A DNA stretch of 64,000 nucleotides from Flammeovirgaceae bacterium UBA6059 (lineage in GTDB: Bacteria > Bacteroidota > Bacteroidia > Cytophagales > Cyclobacteriaceae): NCBI GenBank assembly GCA_002435755.1, contig DIYH01000046.1, positions 124,001 through 188,000 on the forward strand. The letters run 5' to 3'. A program made the position numbers and the translations under genes. Position 1 is the stretch's first letter, and every line of letters begins with the position of its first letter. This document shows positions 8,351 to 17,700 of this stretch, piece after piece. The notes under the pieces are model-generated. The model searched no databases, had not been told where the DNA came from, and saw nothing but the letters and a program-made list of their open reading frames with translations.

Positions 8351-9385
8351 TTAGTGTACGAGTTCTTTTTCTGATACCTCAAATGCGGCTTTTCGGCCAG
8401 TTCCATACCTGTGCTGTTTCGCGTATTTGTTGATCAGGGGCACAAAGGCATTCATGATCAGGATGGCAAACGAAATGCCTTCAGGGTATCCACCAAATAA
8501 GCGGATCAACACTGTAAAAAACCCAATACCAAGACCAAAGATGAGCATACCGCGATGCGAGACGGGAGAAGTCACATAATCTGTAGCCATGAATATCGCA
8601 CCTAGCATCACACCTCCAGATAACACATGAAAAATTGGATCGGCATATTGTGTGGGGTCAATCAACCAGAACAAACCGCTGAAGGCAAAAACGGATGCGA
8701 TCACAGCAACCGGCACATGCCAGGTGATGACCTTTTGTTGCAACATGAAGATCAGGCCTATCAGTAAAGCCAAACTGCTCATCTCTCCAAGTGAACCGGC
8801 CTGCGTGCCGATAAACATCGACAGATAGCCAGGCGCCTCCGACATAATTTCGGGTACGGCCAACCCTGACCTAAGGCCATCTTTCAAAAGCCCCAAAGGT
8901 GTAGCGCCGGTCACTGCATCTATTCCGGATAAGAGACCTCCTGGCACAGGCCAGCTGGTCATCTCCACCGGAAATGAGATGAGTAGAAATACCCGCCCTA
9001 CTAGTGCAGGATTAAAAGGATTATTACCCAGTCCTCCGAAGCTCAACTTGCCGATTCCCACTGCTACCACTGAACCGACCAGCAGAATGTATATGGGAAG
9101 ATTCGTAGGTACATTAAAGGCCAACAGCGCCCCTGTGATCACAGCCGAACCATCGAACAAAGTGACTTCCTGATGAAGCAGATACTTGACAATGAGGTAC
9201 TCCGTCAGCGCACAGAAGAGTATCGCCATCATGGTGATCAGCAAAGCGCTGATACCAAAGTTGTAGAGAGATATGAGCAATGCAGGTACCATCGCTATTA
9301 CGACCCGCCACATGATCTGCTTTACGGTGAGCTGTGTATGTACATGCGGTGAAGGAGATACGGTCAATAGCGTACTTTGGCTCAT
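8351..9385 (-). CDS. rnfD: Rnf electron transport complex subunit D (FMN-binding)
   Basis: 344 residues with about nine to ten membrane helices, similar in length to RnfD elsewhere. The flavinylation motif is DAVTGATPLG near residue 160, with the modified Thr conserved. YPEGISFAILIMNAFVPLIN near the C terminus is a family signature. It carries covalent FMN and passes electrons through the membrane towards RnfG/RnfC. The ATG overlaps the rnfC stop by four bases, implying coupled translation. Confidence 0.95.
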   Translation of the reverse strand: MSQSTLLTVSPSPHVHTQLTVKQIMWRVVIAMVPALLISLYNFGISALLITMMAILFCALTEYLIVKYLLHQEVTLFDGSAVITGALLAFNVPTNLPIYILLVGSVVAVGIGKLSFGGLGNNPFNPALVGRVFLLISFPVEMTSWPVPGGLLSGIDAVTGATPLGLLKDGLRSGLAVPEIMSEAPGYLSMFIGTQAGSLGEMSSLALLIGLIFMLQQKVITWHVPVAVIASVFAFSGLFWLIDPTQYADPIFHVLSGGVMLGAIFMATDYVTSPVSHRGMLIFGLGIGFFTVLIRLFGGYPEGISFAILIMNAFVPLINKYAKQHRYGTGRKAAFEVSEKELVH

Positions 9386-10725
9386 GCTGTTTGGGTCTTT
9401 TTGACTTCACTTTTACCCAGTCTGATATAATCAAGGATTGGCCGGTTAGATGGACACACCCAGGAGCATGAACCACATTCCATGCAATCCAGGATATGCT
9501 CCTGACTTGTCTCAGAAGTCTTATGGTTTTTGGCCAGTAGCATCAAGTAGTAAGGTTCCAGCCCTATCGGGCAAACTTCCACACACTTCCCACAGTGCAA
9601 ACAATTGTACTCCTGTTCGCGTTTAGATTCCTCTTCATCAATGATCAGAATACCAGAAGTGGCTTTAGCAATAGGCACATTAAGATCGGCAATCGCTTTA
9701 CCCATCATCGGACCTCCACTCACAACCTTTCCGGCTTGCTCCGGAAGGCCGCCAGCCTCTGCAATTAGATTGACTACCGGCGTACCTATTCTTACCAGAA
9801 AATTGGATGGTGTCTCAAGCGACCTACCAGTCACAGTCACCACACGCTCGACGAGTGGCTTGTTCTTTTGTACGGCCTGATATACAGCATAGGTAGTCCC
9901 TACGTTGTGTACTATCGCTCCTACATCTACAGGCAGCCCACCGGATGGTACTTCTCGGTCAAGTACCGCCTGGATCAACTGCTTTTCACCTCCTTGTGGG
10001 TATTTCACCTGCAGACCCTGAACGCTGATGCCTTCATAGTCTTCAAGTTTTGAGGACATAAGGTCTATGGCATCATGCTTATTATCCTCAATGCAGATGA
10101 CAGCTTTTTTGACACCCAATGCTCTCATAAGGATTTGGGTACCTACCAATATTTCTTCGGGTCGCTCAAGCATGAGACGATGATCTGCTGTGAGGAATGG
10201 CTCGCACTCTACCCCATTGATCAGTAGGTGATCTACTTGTTTACCTTCTGGTACGCTTAACTTAACATGACTTGGAAAGGCCGCACCACCCATACCTACC
10301 ACACCGGCTGCCATGATCTTCTCTACAATTTCCTTAGCTGAGTCATTGATCGATCTATTCAGGTCTTTGCTCAGGTCTATCTCCTCAGCCCAATCGTCAC
10401 CTTTTACCCTAACGGTAATAGCTGTGTGCTTGAAGCCTGTGCTATCCATCATTTCATCGATGACGCCCACTTTTCCGCAAACAGAACTATGGATATTCGC
10501 AGAGACAAAACCTTCATGGGTGGCGATGATCTGCCCCGCCTTCACCATGTCACCACGCTGCACTAGTATCTTAGCGGGCTTACCAATATGCTGGGCTATG
10601 GGTATAGTTACGATCTTGGGTGTTGGAAGCGGTTTTATTGCAGCGTCCGCAGATAGCTTAGCATCATCAGGGTGGATACCGCCTTGATGAAAGGTCTTCA
10701 ATGTATTTCCCAGGTTGATGCTCAT
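9382..10725 (-). CDS. rnfC: Rnf electron transport complex subunit C (NADH-binding, 2x[4Fe-4S])
   Basis: 447 residues. The barrel-sandwich start (HPDDAKLSADAAIKPLP) is followed by the NADH/FMN-binding Rossmann-like domain (GVVGMGGAAFPSHVKL, INGVECEPFLTADHR), a SLBB region, and two [4Fe-4S] motifs, CLHCGKCVEVCP and CMECGSCSWVCP, at about 370-430. It ends shortly after the second cluster, so it lacks the long Ala-rich tail of enterobacterial RsxC. This subunit exchanges electrons with NAD(H). It overlaps rnfB and rnfD by four bases each. Confidence 0.96.
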   Translation of the reverse strand: MSINLGNTLKTFHQGGIHPDDAKLSADAAIKPLPTPKIVTIPIAQHIGKPAKILVQRGDMVKAGQIIATHEGFVSANIHSSVCGKVGVIDEMMDSTGFKHTAITVRVKGDDWAEEIDLSKDLNRSINDSAKEIVEKIMAAGVVGMGGAAFPSHVKLSVPEGKQVDHLLINGVECEPFLTADHRLMLERPEEILVGTQILMRALGVKKAVICIEDNKHDAIDLMSSKLEDYEGISVQGLQVKYPQGGEKQLIQAVLDREVPSGGLPVDVGAIVHNVGTTYAVYQAVQKNKPLVERVVTVTGRSLETPSNFLVRIGTPVVNLIAEAGGLPEQAGKVVSGGPMMGKAIADLNVPIAKATSGILIIDEEESKREQEYNCLHCGKCVEVCPIGLEPYYLMLLAKNHKTSETSQEHILDCMECGSCSWVCPSNRPILDYIRLGKSEVKKTQTA

Positions 10726-11642
10726 GCCTTTGCTGCTTTAGCGGCCTCTTTAGCCTTTTGTGCTTCCAATTTCTTCTTTTCAGCTTCACGCTGGCGCTTA
10801 GCCTCCAATTTTTCCAGTCTGGCGATTGGGATATTATCAGCTATGATACTTTGAGCATCGCAGACGCCCACACACTTTGCACACAGCTTGCATTTTTCAA
10901 AGTCGATACTTGCCAGGTTGTTAGAGATAGAGATCGCATCATAACCGCACTCCTCCATACATTTGGAGCAGCCGGAGCAGGCCACCGAACAGGACTTTCT
11001 TGCAGTGCCCCCTTTATCTTCATTAATGCAGGCCACATAGATACGCTGACTCTTACGGCCTACCGGCCAAAGCTCAATAATATCCTTAGGACAGGCTGTT
11101 ACACAAGCATTGCACGCAGTACACTTATCTTCGATAACTACTGGCAGACCTGTGATAGGATTGATATGAATGGCATCAAAGTCACAAACATCTTCACACT
11201 CGCCTAGTCCAAGACATCCATAAGCGCATCCGGTATCTCCACTATAGAGCTCTGCGGCTATGGTACAACTGGCCGACCCGTCATAGATATTGGTTTTCTT
11301 CCTATGCTCAAATGAGCCAGAGCAGCGCACTACCGCAATGTATGGATCCTTCTCAACCGCCTCAAGTCCGAGTATATCTGCCACTTCCTTCATCACCTCA
11401 TTTCCTCCTACCGGACAATGCAATTCCGATAGATCAGAGGCCTTAACAAGGGCTTCTGCAAAGGCGCGGCAACCAGGCTGACCACATCCACCGCAGTTGG
11501 TAGCCGGAAGCGCTTCCTCAACCTCCGCAATTCTAGGGTCTTCTTTGACATAGAATCGCTTACTGACCAGGTAAAGTATGATGGCAGCAACAATACCCAG
11601 GCTAGTGAGAATTAATATGGTACTGATCACTGTCTCATTCAT
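10722..11642 (-). CDS. rnfB: Rnf electron transport complex subunit B, long polyferredoxin form
   Basis: 306 residues from ATG at 11642. A membrane anchor (about 5-27) is followed by the Fes domain NCGGCGQPGC with a fourth Cys in LHCPVGG. Four ferredoxin-type Cys clusters come next (CAYGCLGLGECEDVC, CTACNACVTACP, CSVACSGCSKCMEEC, CKLCAKCVGVC), then a charged Lys/Glu/Ala helix. Enterobacterial RsxB has about 190 residues and two ferredoxin clusters, so this is the longer clostridial/Bacteroides type. It is the entry point for electrons from ferredoxin or flavodoxin. The start overlaps rseC by eight bases; an upstream in-frame start at 11696 would extend deep into rseC. Confidence 0.95.
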   Translation of the reverse strand: MNETVISTILILTSLGIVAAIILYLVSKRFYVKEDPRIAEVEEALPATNCGGCGQPGCRAFAEALVKASDLSELHCPVGGNEVMKEVADILGLEAVEKDPYIAVVRCSGSFEHRKKTNIYDGSASCTIAAELYSGDTGCAYGCLGLGECEDVCDFDAIHINPITGLPVVIEDKCTACNACVTACPKDIIELWPVGRKSQRIYVACINEDKGGTARKSCSVACSGCSKCMEECGYDAISISNNLASIDFEKCKLCAKCVGVCDAQSIIADNIPIARLEKLEAKRQREAEKKKLEAQKAKEAAKAAKA

Positions 11643-12066
11643 GGCCCTGAAGCTTTTGTATCTGTATTGAAAATTGATCTTTAATGTCAGTAGCAAAGAG
11701 CTTGAGCAACATATAATAGGTAGCCGTGGTTAGCAGGCTCACTATACCGGCTATGCTTTCTGATAAGCCCAACTGCAAGCTTGCTATAAGCACGATCACG
11801 AGTAACAAGAAAGGTACAATGTAGGCTAGCAATACCGCTCTTAAACCGGTGCTCGTACTCATGTGAAGTAGCACCTCCTCACCGACACTGTATCCGTCAG
11901 CAGCAACCTCAAACTCCTGTCGCTCATCCTGATCACCTCCGCAATAGTCCTTCATATGGCAACTGCCACAAGCTTCCGGTCTAAACAAGCTTACCTTTAC
12001 CCGTCCGTCAACTACCTCGCTCACAAAACCGGCATGCTTTATTTCGGATGTGTCCAGCTCAGGCAT
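11635..12066 (-). CDS. rseC: SoxR-reducing system protein RseC family
   Basis: 143 residues. An N-terminal small domain carries CGSCHMKDYC, the Cys-rich motif of RseC, and two adjacent membrane helices follow (about 75-95 and 100-118). RseC is found next to Rnf/Rsx in many genomes and is thought to help assemble or regulate the complex; its exact function is unsettled. Eight-base overlaps with both the upstream kinase-like gene and rnfB show it is part of the same translation-coupled string. Confidence 0.9.
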   Translation of the reverse strand: MPELDTSEIKHAGFVSEVVDGRVKVSLFRPEACGSCHMKDYCGGDQDERQEFEVAADGYSVGEEVLLHMSTSTGLRAVLLAYIVPFLLLVIVLIASLQLGLSESIAGIVSLLTTATYYMLLKLFATDIKDQFSIQIQKLQGHE

Positions 12067-13114
12067 TTACGAGGCGTTTTTGTGTTCTAACAGGGTACTT
12101 AAACAGCATCTCCAGGCTGGTCTTGACAATATCTCCAGACGACTCGCAGGACATAAATGAGTCATCCTCGTAAAGGTCCGTCAATTCTTCCCTCAATTGA
12201 AGGGTGTTTTCCTTGGTAGACAGTTCATCATTCTGCATGGCCTTAAACATTTGCTGTAGGTCATACTGCGTGTCTATGACGCGATTGGTCATTCGGATAC
12301 GCTCCTCTTTTTGATACTGGAGCTCCAGAGTAGAGGACATGGCCTTCATGCCAAGCTGTACGATCGGGTTGTTCTCCTTGAAATACTGCGGCATGTAGAT
12401 CTTACGGCTACCTTCAAAGCACTCCTGATCAAAGTCGATGGACCTCAGGCGGAAATGCACTTCATCAAAATCCGGGATGGCCTCCACGACAAAATTGTCG
12501 TCACGCATATCTCCAAGAAGTTGAACCAGGCACCTCTCATTGAACTTCACAAACTCCTTAGCGAGACGCACATGATTGAAGTCATTCCTGGTAAGGTATT
12601 CCTTATTGAATACGTCTCCGGGAATACCCTGGATATGCTCCTCAATGAGGGTATTGCCTTTGACCAGGTAGTTGATCTTGTTTGGCGATAGCATGTGCTC
12701 CAGCTCCATGCCGTAGATGCGCGAGGCATCCGCCTGCTTGATGTAGAAATAGTCAAACAGATCATTGATCTTATTGACGATACGCACCCTGATGGGGCGC
12801 GTATTGCCAAACATGCAGAGGTCTACACGATCTATGAAAAGGTGTTTGATGACAGAGACGTCACCTCCCACCTTGAGTAATGCGTAGACTTCCCGCAAGC
12901 AATCATCAATGTAGTTGCGATCTACTTCGTCGTAAACTAGCGTCTCCCAAAGCGTGTCTTTACCATTGCGATCTACCAGAGTGATAGCACTCCGGTACCG
13001 CATCAGGTCCTGATAAGTGATCGGCACCTTCATCTCGCGGTTGCTGCGTTTAAGGTACAGGCGCAACTCCTTAGAGATAGGGTAAATTGGCTTTTTGAGA
13101 CGTATCCTGGCCAT
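12059..13114 (-). CDS. unknown protein with kinase-like fold motifs, in the Rnf operon
   Basis: 351 soluble residues with no signal peptide or membrane segment. I do not recognise a named family. Three segments resemble the nucleotide-binding core of kinase/phosphotransferase folds. They are YFYIKQAD near 123-130 with acidic residues at 137-139 (Lys-Glu pair), LLGDMRDDNFVV at 199-210 (compare the HGDxxxxN catalytic loop) and RSIDFDQE at 224-231 (compare DFG/DFD). A segment EEHIQGIPGD at 158-167 looks like a hinge. The C-terminal third is charged and helical. It is eight bases from flavodoxin and overlaps rseC by eight, so it is expressed with the redox genes. A regulatory or assembly role is only a guess. 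Confidence 0.75.
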   Translation of the reverse strand: MARIRLKKPIYPISKELRLYLKRSNREMKVPITYQDLMRYRSAITLVDRNGKDTLWETLVYDEVDRNYIDDCLREVYALLKVGGDVSVIKHLFIDRVDLCMFGNTRPIRVRIVNKINDLFDYFYIKQADASRIYGMELEHMLSPNKINYLVKGNTLIEEHIQGIPGDVFNKEYLTRNDFNHVRLAKEFVKFNERCLVQLLGDMRDDNFVVEAIPDFDEVHFRLRSIDFDQECFEGSRKIYMPQYFKENNPIVQLGMKAMSSTLELQYQKEERIRMTNRVIDTQYDLQQMFKAMQNDELSTKENTLQLREELTDLYEDDSFMSCESSGDIVKTSLEMLFKYPVRTQKRLVNA

Positions 13115-13122
13115 CTGTTTTT

Positions 13123-13635
13123 CTAAAGTGACATTTCAGTCTTGAGTTGGGTAGCCCACTGATCCACACGCTCCTGTGTCAGCTCGGGGTGGTTATCTTC
13201 ATCTATACCCAGCCCTAAGAATTTCCCGTCTACTATTCCTTTGGACTCTTCGAAATCGTAACCGTCTGTTGGCCATGCGCCTACGAAGTTTGCGCCAGAG
13301 TCGACAATACGCTCATGAATGATACCAGGAGCATCGAGGAAAGTATCAGGATACCCGTCTGCGTCACCAAGTGCTAGGTAAGTCACATTCTTACCCTCAA
13401 GCTCAGCATCATCAAGCTCATCTATGAAAGCATCCCAGTCTTCCTGAAGCTCTCCGATCTCCCATGTCGGGCATGCCAAGATCAGGTTTTCATACTCCTC
13501 CATATCATCAGCTGTAGCCGATTGCACATTGTGCATCTCCGCTATATCCTCACCACCTAATGCTTCCTGTAACTGGCCGCAAACCCGCTCAGTATTGCCC
13601 TCAGTCGAGCCATAAAAAATTCCAACTTTTGCCAT
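13123..13635 (-). CDS. fldA: flavodoxin (long-chain type)
   Basis: 170 residues. The FMN phosphate loop is GSTEGNTERV near residues 10-19, the first isoalloxazine-flanking loop is PTWEIGELQEDW with its Trp, and the second is LGDADGYPDTF with a Tyr near residue 95. The extra loop typical of long-chain flavodoxins is present. Flavodoxin is a one-electron carrier that replaces ferredoxin. Its position between the NifJ-type oxidoreductase and rnf genes makes it the obvious shuttle between them. It is 110 bases downstream of the DHOD-like gene and eight bases upstream of the kinase-like gene. Confidence 0.95.
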   Translation of the reverse strand: MAKVGIFYGSTEGNTERVCGQLQEALGGEDIAEMHNVQSATADDMEEYENLILACPTWEIGELQEDWDAFIDELDDAELEGKNVTYLALGDADGYPDTFLDAPGIIHERIVDSGANFVGAWPTDGYDFEESKGIVDGKFLGLGIDEDNHPELTQERVDQWATQLKTEMSL

Positions 13636-13745
13636 ATTATTTAGTATTTAGACTTTTAGTTTTATGTATTAAGAGTTTTTATAGTTCAATCCTAGTTGGT
13701 ATTGGTACATGTTGCCTTAATCTCGAAGACATTGCATATGTCATC

Positions 13746-14774
13746 TTAGTATAGTTCTTCATCACCTTTCGGGTGATACTTCATGAATATTTCTGTCTTC
13801 ATCAGTATGTCAACATACTGGGCTCGCTTGTATGCAAATGGGTCGGTCATATGAGCTTTTGATAGTTTGCCTCTGAAGTCGTCCAGTTTCTCATACTCTT
13901 TTGAGATCATCCAACTTGTTAGCTCTTGAAGCATTGTCTCTATATGAGACATTCCCTTTTTGTAGATAGCACTCACCACCTGCACAGCATTGGACCCTGC
14001 GAGCAACATCTTGACCACATCATTACCATCAAACACGCCGGAACTGCTAATGATATCCGCCTTGATCTGATCATAAAGCAGACCTGCAAAGCGGAGAGGC
14101 AGCCTTCCATCATTAGGGTGACTGAAATTGTAGGGATAGTGATGCTCTTCTCTTGATACCTCGATATCAGGCTGGAAGAGCTTATTGAACAAAACAAAGC
14201 CGTCAGCTCCTGCCTTATCCATGCGTGTGACAACCGAAAGGGTATTGGTGTAGAACGGACTCAGCTTAACAGCCACGGGTATCTTCACAACTTCATTGAC
14301 AGCTGCCAATGTATCTAACTGCTCTTTGACGATATCTTCACCGGTCTTATCAGCGTCTATGATGTTGGCGTAGAAGTTAAGCTCAAGTGCATCGACACCC
14401 GTATCAGCTACCCCCATGGCAAACTCTGCCCATTTATCATTGTTGACACAGTTGATGCTACCAATAACAGGAATCGACAAGGTCTGTTTGGCCTTCTTAA
14501 GCTTTAGAAGATGAGCTCTTGGACCGGCATGTTCTACAGTTGGGAACATCGTCTCGTGCTCTGCATCCCACCCCTCGTAAGCTTCCATCTCCTCGTCCAA
14601 TTGGTGAGCTTCCAACTGGATCTGCTCTTCGAAAAGCGACTTATAGACTACTGCAGCTGCTCCAGCCTCTTCCAGTTTGACCATATCATTGAGGTCAGAG
14701 ACGATGTTAGATGCGCCAATGACCAGGGGGTTTTTCAGTTTCAACCCCATGTAGGATGTGCTTAGATCAATCAT
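13746..14774 (-). CDS. dihydroorotate dehydrogenase-like flavoprotein
   Basis: 342 residues with a predicted TIM barrel. KNPLVIGASNIV near the N terminus, GVDALELNFYAN in the middle, PVAVKLSPFYTN, the phosphate-site strands IISSSGVFDG and AGSNAVQVVSAIYKKG fit the DHOD/FMN-binding family. Members of this branch occur beside pyruvate:ferredoxin oxidoreductase and are annotated only as DHOD-like; their substrate is not established. It overlaps the 3' end of nifJ by eight bases. A role with NifJ (for example flavodoxin or NAD(P)H-linked redox) is more likely than pyrimidine synthesis, given the context. Confidence 0.88.
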   Translation of the reverse strand: MIDLSTSYMGLKLKNPLVIGASNIVSDLNDMVKLEEAGAAAVVYKSLFEEQIQLEAHQLDEEMEAYEGWDAEHETMFPTVEHAGPRAHLLKLKKAKQTLSIPVIGSINCVNNDKWAEFAMGVADTGVDALELNFYANIIDADKTGEDIVKEQLDTLAAVNEVVKIPVAVKLSPFYTNTLSVVTRMDKAGADGFVLFNKLFQPDIEVSREEHHYPYNFSHPNDGRLPLRFAGLLYDQIKADIISSSGVFDGNDVVKMLLAGSNAVQVVSAIYKKGMSHIETMLQELTSWMISKEYEKLDDFRGKLSKAHMTDPFAYKRAQYVDILMKTEIFMKYHPKGDEELY

Positions 14775-17700
14775 CTATTGTTGCTTTTTCGATTTTATTC
14801 TCTTCATTAGTTGTTTCTTCATCATGACTCTCTGAAAGATGTCTGAGGTCATTGAAGCGCCTTACATTATCCTGCTTAGCAAGTTCTAATAACCGATCTG
14901 CTTCTTCAGGATTTGTTCTCATCAGTGAGCGATATCTGATCTCTTCCTCCACATAGTGATCAAAGTCTGTTTGTGGCTCTGGGGATTCCCAGATGAAAGG
15001 ATCTTTACCCTCGGCTGCAAGTGCCGGATTGTATCTGTATGAAGGCCAGTAGCCGCTCAGCGAAGCTTTCTCTGATTGCTTTTTCGCTTGCTGCAAACTG
15101 TAACCATGTGCAATACAGGGAGAGTAAGCAATAACAATCGACGGTCCATCATGCTTCTCAGCTTCTACTATCGCCAATGCTGCTTGGTCCCGATCCATTC
15201 CCATATTGACAGAAGCGACATAAGCATTGCCGTAAGTCGTCATCATCAGACCCAGGTTTTTCTTTCCAAGCTGTTTTCCGTTCGAAGCGAACTTGGCCAC
15301 TGCCGCTCTTGGTGTAGCTTTAGATGATTGTCCACCAGTATTGGAGTACACTTCTGTATCCATTACCAGGATGTTGATATTACGATCTGAGGCCATCACG
15401 TGATCAAGTCCTCCAAAACCAATATCATATGCCCATCCATCTCCACCAATGATCCAGACACTCTTATCTACCAGATAATCCTCCAACTCGATGATTTTTG
15501 CCAATATGGCTTTTGTTTCATCTTTCGCCTTTACATTCTGCAAAAGCCCTTTGATCATATCTGCATGATCCTTGGCTTCAGGCGTTACGGACTTCCACGC
15601 ACTCAGTCTATCGCGCAGGGCTACCGCCAATTTGGACTTTGGCTCAAGCTCAAGATAAGCTTCAATATTCGTCTTGAGCTGTGCTCGGTTGGCATCTATA
15701 GCCAATCTCATACCATAGCCATACTCGGCATTGTCTTCAAAGAGTGAATTGGCCCATGCAGGTCCTCTACCTTTGCTATCCGTAGTATAAGGAGTTGAAG
15801 GGAATGTGCCTCCGTAAATGGATGAGCAGCCAGTTGCGTTAGCAATCAACATGCGGTCGCCATAGAGCTGGGTAGCTACATGGATGTAAGGCGTCTCACC
15901 ACAACCAGAGCAACATCCCGGATATTCGAAATAGGTCTCATCTACCTGGCAATGCTCCACGAATGGCAGCTTCTCAACCCACTTGGCCGGATTACCAGGT
16001 CTTCCGCGTTTCTCTAGTTTCTTAGTACCTGCTGGTATTGTACCGTTGATTGACATCAGTGATACTGGCACTCGATCACCCTTAAGTCGAAGTACTGGAT
16101 CCATCACGAGTTGAGCAAAATCCCCAGCATCTTCAGGTACTACCGCAGTGATCTGCGTATGCTTCTCATCAGCTGCTGGTTTCGGAACTGGCACTTCTGT
16201 GATGGCTTCTAAGGCTGCATCAATAGCGTTCCAGTTCATCTCTACAATCTCTTTGCCCTTGCGTAGGAATTGCTTCTCAACATAGCGTTTGATCAGCTCA
16301 ATGGCTTCTTTTTCCGGTAGGACTCCCGAAAGCTTAAAGAAGGCCGTCTGCATCACAGAGTTGATACGACCTCCTAATCCTACGCTCTTCGCGATCTTCG
16401 ATGCATCGATCGAATAGACCCTGATCTTCTTATCACGAATGGTTTGTTGCATTTCTTTGGTAAAGAGACCAAAGACCCGCTCGGGCTTCTGCCCACTGTT
16501 GATCAAGAACGTGCCACCCTCTGTAATACCTTCCAGGATGTCATACTGACCGATATACTGTGGGCGATGCAACGCGATGAAGTCTGATTTGTTGAGCAGG
16601 TATTCTGATAAGATCGGCTGCTTACCAAAACGAAGGTGTGAAACAGTATATCCTCCAGACTTATTGGAGTCATACTGGAAATAACCCTGTACAAACTGAT
16701 CAGTGCTCTCGCCGATGATCTTAATCGCGTTTTTATTAGCGGATACGGTACCATCAGATCCATAACCCCAGAACTTGCATCTTACAATTCCCTCCTGCTC
16801 AGAGTCTATTTCTTCCTTCACCTCTATGGACTTGTGGGTCACATCATCATTGATACCTACCGTGAAGTCATGATGACCCCCACTGTCTAAATGCTCATAA
16901 ACAGCCTTGATCATTGAAGGCGTAAACTCTTTGGATGATAGTCCGTATCGTCCTCCGATGATCTCTATCTCAGGCCTTAACTTAAGCGTCGCTACTACAT
17001 CCAGATATAATGGTTCACCTGGTGCACCTGGCTCTTTAGTGCGATCAAGCACGGCAATTCTCTTGACAGAATCAGGAACTACCTCTTGGAGGGCCTCTAC
17101 CGAGAATGGTCTGTAAAGTCGCACATTGATAGCACCGACTTTCGCTCCATTCTTATTCAAATACGCAACGGTCTCCTTTATAGTCGAGATAGAAGAACCC
17201 ATTGCAATAACGATACTCTCGGCCTCAGAATCTCCTATATATTCGAAGAGATCATAGGACCGACCTGTCTTCTCTTTGAATAGTTCCATGTACTTCTTCA
17301 CAACAGCGGGACAAGCCTCATAGTACTGGTTGACGGTTTCACGTCCCTGGAAATAAACATCAGGATTCTGAGCCCCTACCTTACAGAATGGGTCTTCTGG
17401 TTTCATTGCTTCTGCTCTGAAACGCTCGACATACTTCATGTCTAACATTGACTTGAGCTCATCGTAAGAGATCGATTCGATCTTTTGAATAGAATGTGAA
17501 GTACGGAAGCCGTCAAAGAAGTGGATGAACGGAATCCTTGACTCCAGTGTCGCCAAGTGTGCAATGGCCGCCATATCTTGTGCCTCCTGCACATTGGTGG
17601 AGGCGATCTCGGCAAAACCTGTATTGCGTGTAGACATCACATCAGAGTGGTCCCCAAAAATAGAAAGTGCCTGACAGGCTAATGAGCGAGCAGACACATG

